A stretch of 64,000 nt of DNA from Acanthosepion esculentum (lineage: Eukaryota; Mollusca; Cephalopoda; Sepiida; Sepiidae). The stretch spans positions 145,561,065 to 145,625,064 of the forward strand of contig OZ038478.1 in NCBI GenBank assembly GCA_964036315.1. The letters are read 5' to 3'. Positions 43,406-54,672 of this stretch are shown one piece after another (within the stretch, counting starts at the first letter, position 1; each line of letters starts with the position of its first letter). A program made the position numbers and the translations under genes. The notes beneath the pieces are model-generated. The model made no database searches. It saw nothing but the letters and a program-made list of their open reading frames with translations, and was not told the DNA's origin.

Positions 43406-45842
43406 GATAGGCCTAGCTAGGGAGGCCCTGCAGCGTTCGAATAGCGAGCTCTACATGGGTTAGGTAATTAGGCATAAGTTAAGTAAGATGTCTAACGAAG
43501 CTGTGAACCTGGGCGCAGATCTGCGTCGGGAAGAAGTCCGTCGAGCTGGTGATCGATACATTCGTCACGTCAAAACCCCGGAGGGACGTACTCTGCGGTC
43601 GATTGACGGCATGTGCGAGGCGTTTCGGCAACATTTCGAGAGCCGCTTTACCAAGGAGCCTGGTCTCCGTGAGGAGGAGTTTCGCAGCTATTTGGCTGAC
43701 TTTCCTCGGCTTGCGCCGACTGAAGCGGCTATCTGCGAGGGAGAGATCACGGAGGGCGAAGTCTGCGAGGCACTGAAGAAGGTCGGCAGAGGCAAGTCGC
43801 CCGGTCTGGATGGTTTGCCCTATGAATTATACTTGAGGCTGTCGCACATCTTTGTCCCGATTTTGACAGCAGTATTCAACAACTGGTTTCGGTCGGGATC
43901 CATCCCCAATCGCATTTCCAGGGGTGTGATCACTAAGTTGAAAAAGGGCAAGGGTGTTGGGGGAAAACTAGATGATTATAGGCCCATAACTCTGCTAAAC
44001 ACAGAGTTAAAGATTATGGCCAAGATCCTGCAGGAGCGTTTGCAGTCAGTTGCCGAGTCTCTGTTGGGACTTGAGCAGACTTGTTCTGTGAGGGGCCAAA
44101 CAATTCAACCTGCATTTGATCCGCACGATCATAGAGGGCGTAAAAGACGACGAAGAAGCCGCGCTGATCAATTTGGATCAGTCCAAGGCATTTGATAGGG
44201 TCGACCATCGCTACCTTGCTACTGTACTGCAGGCCGCCGGATTCGCACCCTCTTCTGCCGCTGGATTAGCCTCCTGTATCGCTCCCCCAGTGCTGTGGTA
44301 CAGGTGAACGGAAAGTTGTCGGGCGTTTTTGTTCTGTCGAGGTCGGTTTGTCAGGGTTGTCCGCTGTCGCCTCTCCTTTATGCTTTGGCGTTCGAGCCTC
44401 TCCTGCGCCGGCTGAAGGACGAGGCGTGCAGTCCGGCCCTACGCGGAGGATCTCGAGCCATTGTTTCCGCGTACGCCGATGATGTATCTGCTTTCGTGTC
44501 GTCCCTTAACGACATTGAGGCGGTACAGAAGGCGCTTGATCGGTACGAGAAGGTGACAGGGGCCAAGATAAACTGCGACAAGTCATCCGGCTTGCGGTTA
44601 GGTGCCTGGAAGGGGCGCGATCTTCCAGGCCGCTTCGGTTGGACGGACGGTCCTGTCCGCATTCTTGGAGTGTGGTTTGGACCAGACCTCCAGCTGAAGA
44701 TGAATTGGTCTGAAGTACTAGCAGAGGTCGTTTCTGCCGGTAAGACTTGGAATCGACGGAGGTTGTCCGTAAAGGGCAGGGCGGAGGTGTGTGTTACATA
44801 CATTTCCCCCCTGATTCTTTATCGATTGTCAGTACTTCCTCTCTGTAAGGCCCAGAAGAAGGCGCTCGAGCAAGCATTATCCTCCATTTTATGCAGGGGA
44901 CGCGCGAACAGGGTCGACAGACGAGTCTGCACTAAACGTCCGTGTCATGGGGGGCTGGGAATGCCACACTTGAAGAGTCACATCCGTGCTTCTCGGTTGG
45001 CTTTCCTACGCCGCGCATTGACTAGAGGAGATCCGATTCTGGAGGGGATTGTTAGGGACACCTTCCCTAGCCTTACCATCAATCCCCCCATCTCGAAGGT
45101 TGAGCGCCATTGTAAGACTCGAGATGAATCGCTTTTCCTCAGCGAGTGTCGGTCAGCCTTGAGGGCTATTCCGTGGTCCAGTGACCTTTCACTGCCTAGG
45201 AAGGTCTTCTATCGGGGATTAGTGGAGGGTCGCGCGAAGGATCCTCTACGTGATACGCTCGACTGTTCGGAGGAGGAGTATCGCTCCTACTGGTCTTGGG
45301 CGCCAGCGGCGGATTATCTCAGTAACCCTGAGTTTTCACTTACCTAGCGATTGGCTCGGAATCGGCTGTTTCTCAACGACAAGGCTTTCATATGGGGCTT
45401 CGCGGATTTGTCAGACTGTGAACGGTGTGGCCTTGGATTAGAAGAAACGGCTTCGCACGCCTTCTACCATTGCCCCCGGATCCACCCCTTATGGGACCAT
45501 GTCGGCGAGCTGACGGCTCGTCTCGCTCCCGAAGAACTCGTGTCCATTGATCGCGCTAACGCGTGTGACAATGTGTCGCCCCCGTATTCCGTGGTGAAAC
45601 GAATGGTGTTTCTAACGCTGCTAGCCACGGCTCGAATGGTGATATGGACGACGCGAATGGAGGAAGTCTTGCGAGGCAATAGTCTTTCGCATCAGGATCT
45701 AATCCGATACTTTGAGCATCAGCTCAAGAGGAAGATTAGAACTGATAGAAAACGATTGCATTCGATAGTCTTCAGCGAAAGGTGGGTAAAAGAGGCGAGC
45801 TTGGTTCGTTTGAACGGGGTTAGCCTTGATTTTCTTTTCTAG
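43406..45842 (+). pseudogene. LINE ORF2: reverse transcriptase and C-terminal zinc knuckle
   Basis: RT motifs: VGRGKSPGLDGLPYELY, LDDYRPITLLNTELKIMAKI, then a frameshift near 44100, ALINLDQSKAFDRVDH (motif A), a frameshift near 44270, VCQGCPLSPLLYALAF (motif B) and SAYADDVSAF (catalytic YADD, about 44472-44483). The thumb and long C-terminal region end with CERCGLGLEETASHAFYHC, a CCHC knuckle. One in-frame TAG at 45345 follows NPEFSLT. Three or four lesions in all; the rest is well preserved, suggesting a relatively recent loss of function. Confidence 0.93.
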
Positions 45843-46513
45843 GTCAACCAAAGTCACATCGGGGTGGTTTCCTGTGGAACCCTCCCCTCGGTTAGGTTAG
45901 ACAAGCTTATGTGTACCTAGCTAATATGAGTAAGTGTTGTTCCCGGCCTGCTTCCCGGCCATCATTTTAGTTATGATCCAAGTCGAGATTCCCAACCTCC
46001 CTAGTTTGTTTTGGCCTCCTTTTCATCTCAACTGGATCAGCCTTTTACTTCCCCATGTCCAAGTTATTTTATCCCTTTCCCACTCCCTTAGCGAGAGTGC
46101 TTCTTGATTTTGTCCTCTGGGCAGAATACAGCGGCCTCTCTATTTTGAGGGTTGGACAGGCCCTACTAACATAAATTATGTTTAGTTCAAAAATTTGTTG
46201 AAATTTAGTTTGTTATGGGGTTCATCTCCCTCCCCTTTCATCTGTTCATGATTATATTTTTATGTACTTTTATTATCATCAAATTGTTATGGTGTGGGGC
46301 GCGTTTTTTAGGTTCCTCTGGTGTGGATGTGGTATTATGGTGGATGAAGGTTGAATGGCGACGGATGAGTTCTTGTGGTGAATTGGATAATTGTAATGTA
46401 TGAATGGGTCGCGAATCTGATTAGCTAGGTATAGGATAGTAAGCAATGACCAGCCTTTACCCTCCCCTTTTTAGGCCTTGTGCCACAATTTGTATTTTAT
46501 ACAAATAAATCTT
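45843..46513 (+). other. LINE 3' UTR
   Basis: Non-coding, from the ORF2 stop to the insertion end at TAAATCTT. C/T-rich first half (CCCTCCCCTCGG), AT-rich second half with TTTTATACAAATAAATC at the end. No A-tail longer than three. Confidence 0.75.
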
Positions 46514-46521
46514 GAGGCGAA

Positions 46522-46707
46522 TCAAGAGATTCAACTAGAGACTCTACCCGACTGCGACTTAGTCAACACATTCTGCATGAACGGTCTTCCCAGGAATATA
46601 CAAAAGACTATATGTAAATATTGTGTACACTTGCTTGTTTCAATACATTTTGTTCTAAGTACATTTTGTGTTGCATTATTATTCCATGCATTAGTCAAGT
46701 TTCAACA
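46522..46707 (+). repeat. 5' LTR of gypsy B, second piece
   Basis: Continues the LTR after the LINE and ends TTTCAACA. With the first 83 bases it totals 269 bp, the same as the 3' LTR. The primer-binding site ATGGCGACGAAG follows at 46708. Confidence 0.93.
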
Positions 46708-47283
46708 ATGGCGACGAAGTAGAAAGAACCATACGGGAAAAAAAGAATTAATAATTGAGAGTTTTCAACAATTGGGACAAGTCATTGAAGAACCCAGGCT
46801 GAAAAAAAATTATTAGTTAAAAGTCGAACAGTTAACGTAACGACGAAGGATTCTGAACTTCTGGATATGTAGAACTCGTTAAAAGACGACTAAGCATAAA
46901 GGAACGTTCACTCAGAAAAATTTGAAATATGTCGTAAACGAATAACGGTGATTTTAAATTGAAAAAATTATCTACAACGAGACACCCGCTAAAAAGAAAA
47001 AAAACTGGCTGAGTACAAAACATGCATGGATTTAAAAGGCGCACAAATACACCGTGTCGACTTTGAAAGGTAACGAACTTTAAAAAATTATTTTCTTTGT
47101 TTGTTCAACAATATAGTGACGAATTACCCCTGATAAAAAGTTTTCATTGAAATACGCGAACAGAAGTCGAAAACGGAAAAAAAAGTCCGACGGTCTCTGT
47201 TCACAAAAAAAAAAAATAAATACCAAAGTTGATTATCACGGGCGTGAATGTAAAAGCAAGACATAAAATTAAAAAGTCGTACG
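46708..47283 (+). other. Leader of gypsy B with primer-binding site
   Basis: TGGCGACGAAG (from 46709) can pair with the 3' end of a tRNA and is shared with gypsy A. The leader is A-rich and, unlike that of element A, is not tandemly repeated. Confidence 0.75.
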
Positions 47284-48470
47284 TTGTTTCGATTTTCTGG
47301 TCAGCTTATATTATATCCGTGGATACACAAATTAAAAGTATATTCTTTGTTGCATGAACGCTATCAGCTAAAGATGGATGAATTATCCAAAGTCATATCT
47401 GAATTATTCAAATCCCAGCAGTTGAGTCAGCAACGTCAGCATGAACAGTTTGCCTTATTAATAAGGGAACAACAGATAGCACAGCAAAAATATCAAGAAC
47501 AGCAAGAGGAAAGACTTTTAGAAATTCAAAAGTTAACACTGGAGAAATTAAACAACTATCAGGCAAATGAGGGAAATTCTTCATATTTTAATAACATCAT
47601 ATTTAATTCGCTGGAAACTTTCAACTATGTGCCAGACGAAGAAAAAACGTTTGAAGCGTACTTTAAACGATATGAAGATATTTTCTACTCAGACTGTGAT
47701 AACTGGTCGAATTCCAGAAAAGTCAGTCTATTACTAAGAAATCTAGGTACAGCAGAACATAGCAAATTTGTAGATTTTATTCTACCGAGAAAAACAACTG
47801 AATTGGAATTCTCGGAAACAGTGAAATTGCTAAAAGAGCAGTTTGGAGCAAATATGTCTCTTTGGCATAAGCGATGGTTATGCATGAATGTCTCTAAATC
47901 CGACGATCAGGATTACTTAACATATGCATCTATAGTGAATAGACATTGTGACAATTTCAGATTGGCAGAGATTACGGTTGAAGAATTCAAGTGTTTAATT
48001 TTTGCTCAAGGAATGGTATCCAGTAAGAGTGCCGAAATAAGACGTAGAGTTTTGTCTAAATCGAATCTGAACAAAATCTTACCCTGCAAAAGTTAGCAGA
48101 GGAGTGTCAACGGGCCGGAAGTTTAAAGAAAGAGTCTCAAAAAATCGAAGAAGCTGTCATTGCTTATATTAAAAAAAATAAAAAAACAGTCAAATTACCC
48201 ATCAGCAAAAAATTGGAGTAAAAATTCGGCGTATTTTAAAAATAGACAAGAAAAATTAAATAAAAAGAACGAGGATGGAAAAAAGGTTCCACCATATAAT
48301 TGCAGACGTTGTAACGAAAGACACTGGGAGGTAAATTGCCCATATAGAAATAAGAAATGTTTCGTGTGCCACAAGAATGGTCACAAAGGATCGTGTTGTA
48401 AAACGAAAAAATTCAATAGCCGAATTAGACAAACAAATTCGAATATCAAATCAGATAGAGATTTGAGGAA
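47284..48470 (+). pseudogene. Gag of gypsy B
   Basis: A likely start is the internal ATG at 47373 (MDELSKVISELFKSQQ), comparable to element A's MEEFKSLFQDF. Gln-rich coiled-coil-like residues ~5-65, then the capsid core: FEAYFKRYEDIFYSDCDNW, SLLLRNLGTAEHSKF, ILPRKTTELEFSETVKLL, SLWHKRWLCMNVSK and FRLAEITVEEFKCLIFAQGM. A frameshift near 48060 is followed by KLAEECQRAGSLKKESQKIEE and, in another frame, two intact zinc knuckles (CRRCNERHWEVNC and CFVCHKNGHKGSC, 48300-48396). Forms the RNA-binding particle protein. Confidence 0.88.
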
Positions 48471-48684
48471 ATATGTGACGACTGAAATATTTAAAAAGAA
48501 TATCAAATTTCAACTCAATTTGGGGTCAGATTTAACAATAATGAACTATAAAACATGGAAAATTTTAAAAAGCCCTACAATAATGAAGTCAACGAAACTC
48601 GCTCGAACGGTAACTGGAAAGGAAATTAACTTCGAAGGCGAGGTTGTACTTCCCATGAAATTGAACGGGATCGTAAAAAAATAA
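48471..48684 (+). pseudogene. Protease of gypsy B with lost active site
   Basis: KYVTTEIFKKNIKFQLNLGSDLTIMN aligns with the element A protease, where the same place reads LDTGSD. Here the catalytic Asp is Asn and the Thr is Leu (LNLGSD), so the protease is dead by substitution although the frame is open. Ends in a frameshift near 48680. Confidence 0.85.
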
Positions 48685-50210
48685 AAGTTTTAATTCTGAA
48701 AAATGGAGAAAACTTGATAGGTACAGATTTTATTGAAACATTCGAATTGTGGGATAAACCGTTAAACTCATTCTGCAGAAAAGTAGAAAGTAATACGCAA
48801 ACAAGACAGGACATTAAAGATGAATTAAAGAAAAAGTTTCCGGAAACCTTCACACCTGGTCTTGGAAGATGTAACAAGTTTGAAGCTAAATTTGAATTAA
48901 AGGAAAATACTATGCCAATTTTTAAAAAGAAACGTAACGTGCCTTTCGCAAGTGTAGAGAAAATTAACGAAGAACTTCATAGGCTGGAAAAAATGGGAAT
49001 TATTTCGAAAGTAGAATCTAATTCATGGGCTGCGCCGATTGTGTGCATAAAAAAGAAATCAAACCAAATCAGAGTCTGCGTTGATTTTTTGACAGGGTTG
49101 AACTCGGTAATTAAGGACTACCATTACCCGTTACCGAGTCCGGAGGAGATTTTTAACAAGCTAAATGGCGGAGTGATATTTTCAAAAATCGACTTATCAG
49201 ATGCCTATCTCCAAATTCACGTCGAAGAGGAATGTTCGAAGTTACTAGGGATAAACACGCATAGAGGTTGATTCAAGTACAACAGGCTTCCTTTTGCTAT
49301 TAAAGTGGCACCAGCCATTTTTCAACAAGCTATGGACGTCATGTTGAATGATTTAGACTTTTCGTGTGCCTAATTAGATGACATCATAGTAAGGAGGGCA
49401 AACGTCGACGAACATCGAGAGCACCTCAATCAAGTATTTAAAAAGATTCAGGACTTTGGATTTAAAGTCAAAGAATCAAAGTGCGAATTTGGTTTGGAGG
49501 GAATTAAGTATTTAGGTCACATAATCAACAAAAATGGCAGATTACCAGATCCGGAAAGGTCCATTGCGATTAGAGACATACCGACGCCCACTAATGTGGC
49601 GACGCTACAGAGTTTTCTGGGGCTCGCAAACTATTATCAAGCTTTCATTAAAGGAATGTACAATCTAAGAGCTCCGTTGAATGAACTACTAAAAAAAGAC
49701 AAGGCATGGGAATGGACGGTAGAATGTCAGAAAGCTTTTGATGAAATAAAGAAAATGCTTACGTCCGACCTCTTTTTAACCCATTACAATCCAAAACTTG
49801 ATATTGTAGTGGCAAGTGACGCTAGTTCATACGGGGTAGGAGCGTGTATTCAACACATAATGCCAGATGGTTCTAGAAAACCAATTGCACATGCTTCGAG
49901 AGCGTTACTCCCAGGAGAACGAAGTTACTCACAGATAGAAAAAGCGGAGCTGAGTATCATTTTTGCCATAACAAAATTTCATAGATACATCTACGGCAGA
50001 CATTTTATGTTAGAAACGGATCATAAACCTCTGATCACTATTTTTGGTTCAAAGAAAGGGTTACCCGTTTATACGGCAAATCGACTGTTAAGATGGGGAA
50101 CCATTCTTCTCAATTATGATTTTCATATAAAGCACCTATCATCCAAAAATATAATTCATGCGGATACTTTATCAAGACTCGTACCGAGTCAAGAAGAAAG
50201 ATTAGAATAA
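48685..50210 (+). pseudogene. Reverse transcriptase and RNase H of gypsy B
   Basis: One reading frame runs almost through: NLIGTDFIETFELWDKPLNS, FTPGLGRCNKFEAKFEL, VPFASVEKINEELHRLEKMG, WAAPIVCIKKKSNQIRVCVD, FSKIDLSDAYLQIHV (catalytic Asp) and INTHRG, a stop (49268), KYNRLPFAIKVAPAIFQQAM, and CA-stop-LDD, where the stop replaces the Tyr of the YLDD box (49371-49373). The connection and RNase H domains follow: [65 protein letters not shown] and HADTLSRL. Only two point stops separate it from an open frame. Confidence 0.92.
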
Positions 50211-51168
50211 TCAATTATTGCAAATATCAGAGCAGATTATGAGGTGAAAAGCATGGTAAACACCATTGTAAGAGAGCTACAGGTTACATCAAAGGAAATC
50301 AAAAAAGAAGCTGAAAGCGATGATTCCATTTTAGAAATAAAAAGCAAAATGGTAGCAAATGACCAAAAAGTGCAGGAGATTTGTTCAATATGTGACGGAA
50401 TTTTATTATATGGTGAGAGAGTAGTAGTACCAAAAAAGTTGCAGAAAAGAATCCTACGGGACTTTCATATGGGTCACCCGGGGATTAATAGAACAAAAAG
50501 CTTAATGCGAAGCTTTGTATATTGGAAAGGAATGGATGTGGATATCGAAAACATTGTTCATCGTTGTAAAGGGTGTGCGTTAGCAGCTAAGGCACCAACT
50601 ATAGTACACAAACCATGGCCCAAGACGGATCATCCGTGGACAAGATTACATTGATTTTGCTGGTCCAGTAGAAGATTATTACTACTTAATAGTGGTAGAT
50701 AGTTTTACAAAATGGCCGGAAGTACTACGCTGCAAAAAGCCTACGTCCAATACCACAACAACTTTTTTGCATGAACTATTTACACGGTTCGGTGTGCCAG
50801 AGTGTATTGTGAGTGACAATGGTACACAATTCACTTCTGAAGAATTTAAGGAATTTTGTGAGTTACATCAAATTAACCACATAACGACGCCGCCGTATCA
50901 TCCGAGATCCAATGGACTCGCAGAAAGATTTGTCGATACGTTAAAGCGCGCTCTGAAGAAAGCCTCAGGAGTTCCAACGGAAAAGGCGCTTCAGCAATTC
51001 CTACAAGTATACAGAATCACGCCAAACCAGAAAACACAATCAAACATGGCACCAGCTGAACTAAAGATCGCTAGGAAAATTAAGTCAGTGTTTGACAAGC
51101 TTTTGCCAGGAAAAAATAGAGTAAAGAATATTATGTATACAGCTAGAAAAAGATACACCGCCGATTGA
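50211..51168 (+). pseudogene. Integrase of gypsy B
   Basis: HHCC domain: LRDFHMGHPGINRTKSLMRS to HRCKGCALAAKAP. After a one-base shift near 50650 the core carries DFAGPVEDYYYLIVVDSFTK (D), CIVSDNGTQFTSEEFKEF (D) and PYHPRSNGLAERFVDTLKRA (E). The C-terminal domain is cut short after FDKLLPGKNR by a deletion relative to element A; the frame ends in ARKRYTAD. Confidence 0.92.
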
Positions 51169-51279
51169 CATATACATATGAAGTATGCAAATGGGATCTA
51201 CAAAGAAATAGCCATAATCATCATCCCATATAGGAAGCCAGTTTGAAATCCAAAAGGGATTCCAAGGCTTGGGAGGGGG

Positions 51280-51548
51280 TGTTGTGGTAGGAACCACCTA
51301 ATTTGCATAGTGGAGTACCGACTATATAAATATGGTTGGTACCGGGAAGACAGAGAGGCGAATAAAGAGATTCAACTAGAGACTCTGCCCGACTGCGACT
51401 TAGTCAACACATTCTCCAGGAACGGTCTTCCCAGGAATATACAAAAGACTATATGTAAATATTGTGTACACGTTCTTATTTCAATACATTTTGTTCTGAG
51501 TACATTTTGTGTTGCATTATTATTCCATGCATTAGTCAAGTTTCAACA
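51280..51548 (+). repeat. 3' LTR of gypsy B
   Basis: 269 bp, TGTTGTGGTAGG to TTTCAACA, uninterrupted. It shows the unspliced sequence GAGGCGAATAAAG across the site where the LINE entered the 5' LTR, confirming the LINE insertion point. TATA box TATATAAATA is present. Confidence 0.95.
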
Positions 51549-51553
51549 TAAAT

Positions 51554-52400
51554 GTAAGACCATTCATATGGCGGTATCGCAGTCTAGATATGGTTGTCCA
51601 CGAAAAATAACTGCAACCTTAAGTAGTCCTCTAGTTCCACAAGACATGTCAAATCTTTCTTTGATCTCTGCTCTTCTCTAATGCTCCCTGGTCAATTTGG
51701 AATCAATATGCATACGTCTACAGTGCGCGGAAACCTGAACGATGCCGTTCTTCATGAAACAATGCCTACAACGAAGCCGTTCTTCTTGACAGAATGCATA
51801 GAAATAGCCACTACTTATGAAAAACACAAACTCTGCTCAACCATAGCAAAGTTAATATTAATAAGCTAGAAAGCTTCTGGCGAAAGGTCTTATGGTTGGA
51901 TGAGACCAAACAAGTGCTTTTTTGGGAGGTAGTATAGGCGGTATGTCTGGTGAGCTCCTAATATAGATTTTGAAGAGAAGAATTTCGTTCTACCATTTAA
52001 ACATCTGGTAGTAACAGTATCGTGATTAGGGGGTGCATTGCTGCAGCAGCAACAGAGAAAATAGTATGTACTGGCGGCAAAATGGTCTCTGCAAGAGACC
52101 AAGCAATTTTGAACAAAAGTATATTGCCATCGGTTTGAAAGTTGGATTTCAATTCTTGGAATAGCCTAGTCAGAGTCCTGATCTATATCCAATTGGAATC
52201 CTAGGATTCAACTTAAAGAAGGCAGTACATGCAAGAAATCCAAGTAATATCAAACAATTGTGGGAGTTTTGCCAAGAAGAATAGTCAAAAATTGATGTTT
52301 ACTATTGTCAGAGACTTCTTAAAACTTTTAGAAAATGACTGGCCGACTTCGTGCCCTCAAAAGAAGGATTCACCAAATATTAAATGTTTTAAGGTTCACT
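51554..52400 (+). pseudogene. Tc1 transposase, main part, degenerate
   Basis: Readable across frames: SRYGCPRKITATL (the GRPRKTT hook), NKLESFWRKVLWLDETKQVLF (DExK around the first catalytic Asp), GCIAAAATEKIV and GGKM (the VWGCFSASGTGKL region), SPDLYPIGIL-like sequence at about 52175 (normally SPDLNPIENLW), ARNPSNIKQLWEFCQEE and AQKKDSPNIKCF at the end. Many frameshifts. The transposase cut and pasted the element at TA sites; this copy cannot. Confidence 0.85.
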
Positions 52401-52566
52401 TATTTTTGCTCATGTTATTTTTTTTTATTCCGGCTTGAGAAAAAACATTGAAATTGTCGTAATTCGCTTAATCATGGTTTTTCTTAATGAATGTATAGTT
52501 TAATTAAGATTCGTTGATAATCTGAAAAAAAGACACAATTTTTCCTATTATATTACTTTTGCGCAG

Positions 52567-52569
<3 letters not shown>

Positions 52570-52635
<66 letters not shown>

Positions 52636-52646
52636 TACACACATAC

Positions 52647-52678
<32 letters not shown>

Positions 52679-52688
52679 TTATATATAG
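52570..52688. repeat. (TA)n microsatellite, right flank of Tc1
   Basis: About 31 TA units, ATGCATACACACATAC, then more TA. It continues the tract interrupted by Tc1 and on its right side borders a minus-strand PLE fragment. Confidence 0.95.
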
Positions 52689-52689
52689 T

Positions 52690-53060
52690 TCACAGATTTT
52701 TTTATTGATTGTTGTAGGATGATGTTCCTTTTCTTATTTTCCATATTTTTGGTGTGATTTGTTTATTGTTTATAATCATTCAGATATGTTTAGAAAGCAT
52801 TACTATTTGTAAATGATGTTTCTGTACCTCGTTTCTTTGTTACCAGGGTCATTCAGTTACTCCTATGTATATTTTTCTCCGGTGTCTGATGATTTTACAG
52901 ATTCTTGGTATATCACATTGTTCTGCAAACAGTCGCCGTTTTATGGACTTTCGTTCATTCATCTGCAGTTACACTTGTGTTGAATTTGTTCAGGTGGTTT
53001 GTTGATCATTTTCCTGTTGTGCTTATTTGTTTCATTCCTCAATAGAATTACATACGTTCG
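52690..53060 (-). pseudogene. PLE GIY-YIG endonuclease fragment
   Basis: Same family as 27.1-27.6 kb and same strand: RKMINKPPEQIQHKCNCR, CLQNNVIYQESVKSSDTGEK, KYIGVTE-stop-PWYQR and KIWKIRKGTSS. More degraded than the 27-kb copy, with several stops and a deletion after QRNE. The 3' side ends directly in (TA)n. Confidence 0.8.
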
Positions 53061-54608
53061 ACTATCACCCGGTTCATACTCCTCCGAAATCTTTGAAGAT
53101 AAATGGAATTTAATTTCTTTTAAGGGTTGAGTTTTCGAGGACTGTACATGCATGAAAGTACTATTCAATAGCACGTAAAAGACCTGACAGTACTGACAAA
53201 TATAATTCAAGAAAAAGGATTATACGAATACATGTAATAAAAGTGGTTGTTAAAAACTTCGATAACGGGTTTTTGTTTAGTAATATTTACAATCATGCAC
53301 GCAGAAGACACTTCTGCTTCTGGACGCAAAGAAATCTTCAGGAAAATAGAAAAAGGAAGCCAGAAAAATGACTGTCAATTGTATGGCCTTTAGCAAGACG
53401 TGAGCTACGAACTGAAGAAGTCAAGGTACTAACATGGGCAGAAATATTGAAAACTAGACGTTTCTTTTCCCAAGAGGAACCGACGGCAACTTAATAGGAG
53501 AACTATTCAATTACTGAATGAGGTTTCAATGTAATATATTTAACGAATAGTTTCAGTTGCGATAAAGACTGAGAGAAATGACAGCCAGAAGGAGTTATGT
53601 ACGATGATCTTTAATTTAATCTGTTGTATTTTCCATCGTAAACATCTTGCTGTGCAAGGTCTACTTGGATTCATGAATTGTTTCATCTGTTCCTCTTGCT
53701 TTGAATCCGTCCTGTTAGTATTATATTTTCCAAGCCCTCTTTCTTCATTTTGTGCTCTAGGAATTTCAACTGTTTCTTCTCGATGTTATGTATAAGTTTC
53801 CTTTATGTTTCCATTTTCTCTAACATTTCGTTGCTGCTCAAATATACGGTTTATATGGAAAGAAAGATAAATGATCATTTAAAGGTTAAAAACAAATTGA
53901 GAAATAAAACAAAAATTCTAAAATATGAAAGAAATATGAAAGAATAAGTGATTAAAATTTAAATACTGAAAGGAATTGGTAGACATAGCAAGAACTTTGG
54001 CGTATTTGATTTTCGTGACTGCTTACATGATTTTTTTTGCAGGAATCATTCAGAATTAATTTCAACATTATTGGAATTTTGGCTATAAATAGTCCTTTTT
54101 TAAGAACCGAAGTTCGCTACACCAAAATGTAGAGCTAACGAGTAAAAACCATTTGGTTTTTCCAGTCATCAAAAAAACACAGTGGAAGGAAACAAATATT
54201 CGTACACAAACAAATTATTAATTTATTGAATTTACAACTAAAGAATAGACATAATTTTCACATAATTAACTGTATACAAATGTATAATAACCAAATATTC
54301 ATAGAAAAAAGAAAATGTTTTCATTTGATAGAAATAAATCCTATTTGTCCATTTGAATGGGTGAAAAAGTATTCGTACAATGCAAATTTCAAATTTGAAA
54401 TCTTTTAAATTGCCTTAATACTCTAGATTATTCAAGTGAAATATTCTAGAACGTTTGTTGCAGGCCCTTAATAGAGGAATATAGCCTGTGCGCTCAAGTA
54501 AAAATGAGTCACAGTAGGCCCACAAACGTTTAAAAATAAAAGACGTAAATTTGACAGGTCAACAACAGGAAAAAAAGCGACAAATTAAGCAAATACAGAA
54601 TGTATTTT

Positions 54609-54610
<2 letters not shown>
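53061..54610. other. AT-rich unique DNA, no gene recognised
   Basis: Open frames of 60-80 codons occur but lack motifs, and their composition follows the local AT bias. No terminal repeats or structural RNAs were recognised. Confidence 0.45.
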
Positions 54611-54613
<3 letters not shown>

Positions 54614-54671
<58 letters not shown>

Positions 54672-54672
54672 G
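54614..54672. repeat. (TA)n then (GATATA)n microsatellite
   Basis: About 20 TA units followed by three GATATA units. Confidence 0.95.

Larger units (their letters stand above)
40047..46513 (+). mobile_element. Non-LTR retrotransposon (L1/Tx1-like), near full length
   Basis: A 6,467-bp element inserted in the gypsy B 5' LTR with the exact 8-bp target duplication GAGGCGAA (40039-40046 and 46514-46521). It has a 5' UTR, ORF1 (intact), ORF2 (broken), a ~670-bp 3' UTR with AATAAAT close to its end, and no long poly(A) tail. A related copy lies 0.8 kb upstream at 37.97-39.29 kb. Tx1/L1 placement is by motif style (APE endonuclease, QGCPLSPLLYAL, C-terminal CCHC) and is tentative. Confidence 0.92.
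39964..51548 (+). mobile_element. Ty3/gypsy (Mag-like) LTR retrotransposon B
   Basis: LTRs of 269 bp at both ends, 5-bp target duplication TAAAT (39959-39963 and 51549-51553), primer-binding site TGGCGACGAAG after the 5' LTR, and polypurine tract GGGAGGGGG before the 3' LTR. Its own length without the inserted LINE is about 5.1 kb. LTRs differ at about a dozen positions by eye, so insertion is not very recent. It contains gag, protease, RT, RNase H and integrase, all with inactivating lesions. Confidence 0.95.
39484..52569 (+). mobile_element. Tc1-like DNA transposon split by nested elements
   Basis: Left end GGGCTGCACAAAAGTAAGTG and right end, read inverted, GTGCTGCGCAAAAGTAATAT; both sit on TA. 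The long inverted repeats also share AATTAAACTxTAxATTCATTAAGAAAAACC about 70-110 bp inside each end. Without the inserted gypsy element the transposon is about 1.5 kb, the normal Tc1 size. The transposase is a pseudogene. It is the outermost layer of a three-level nest. Confidence 0.9.
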
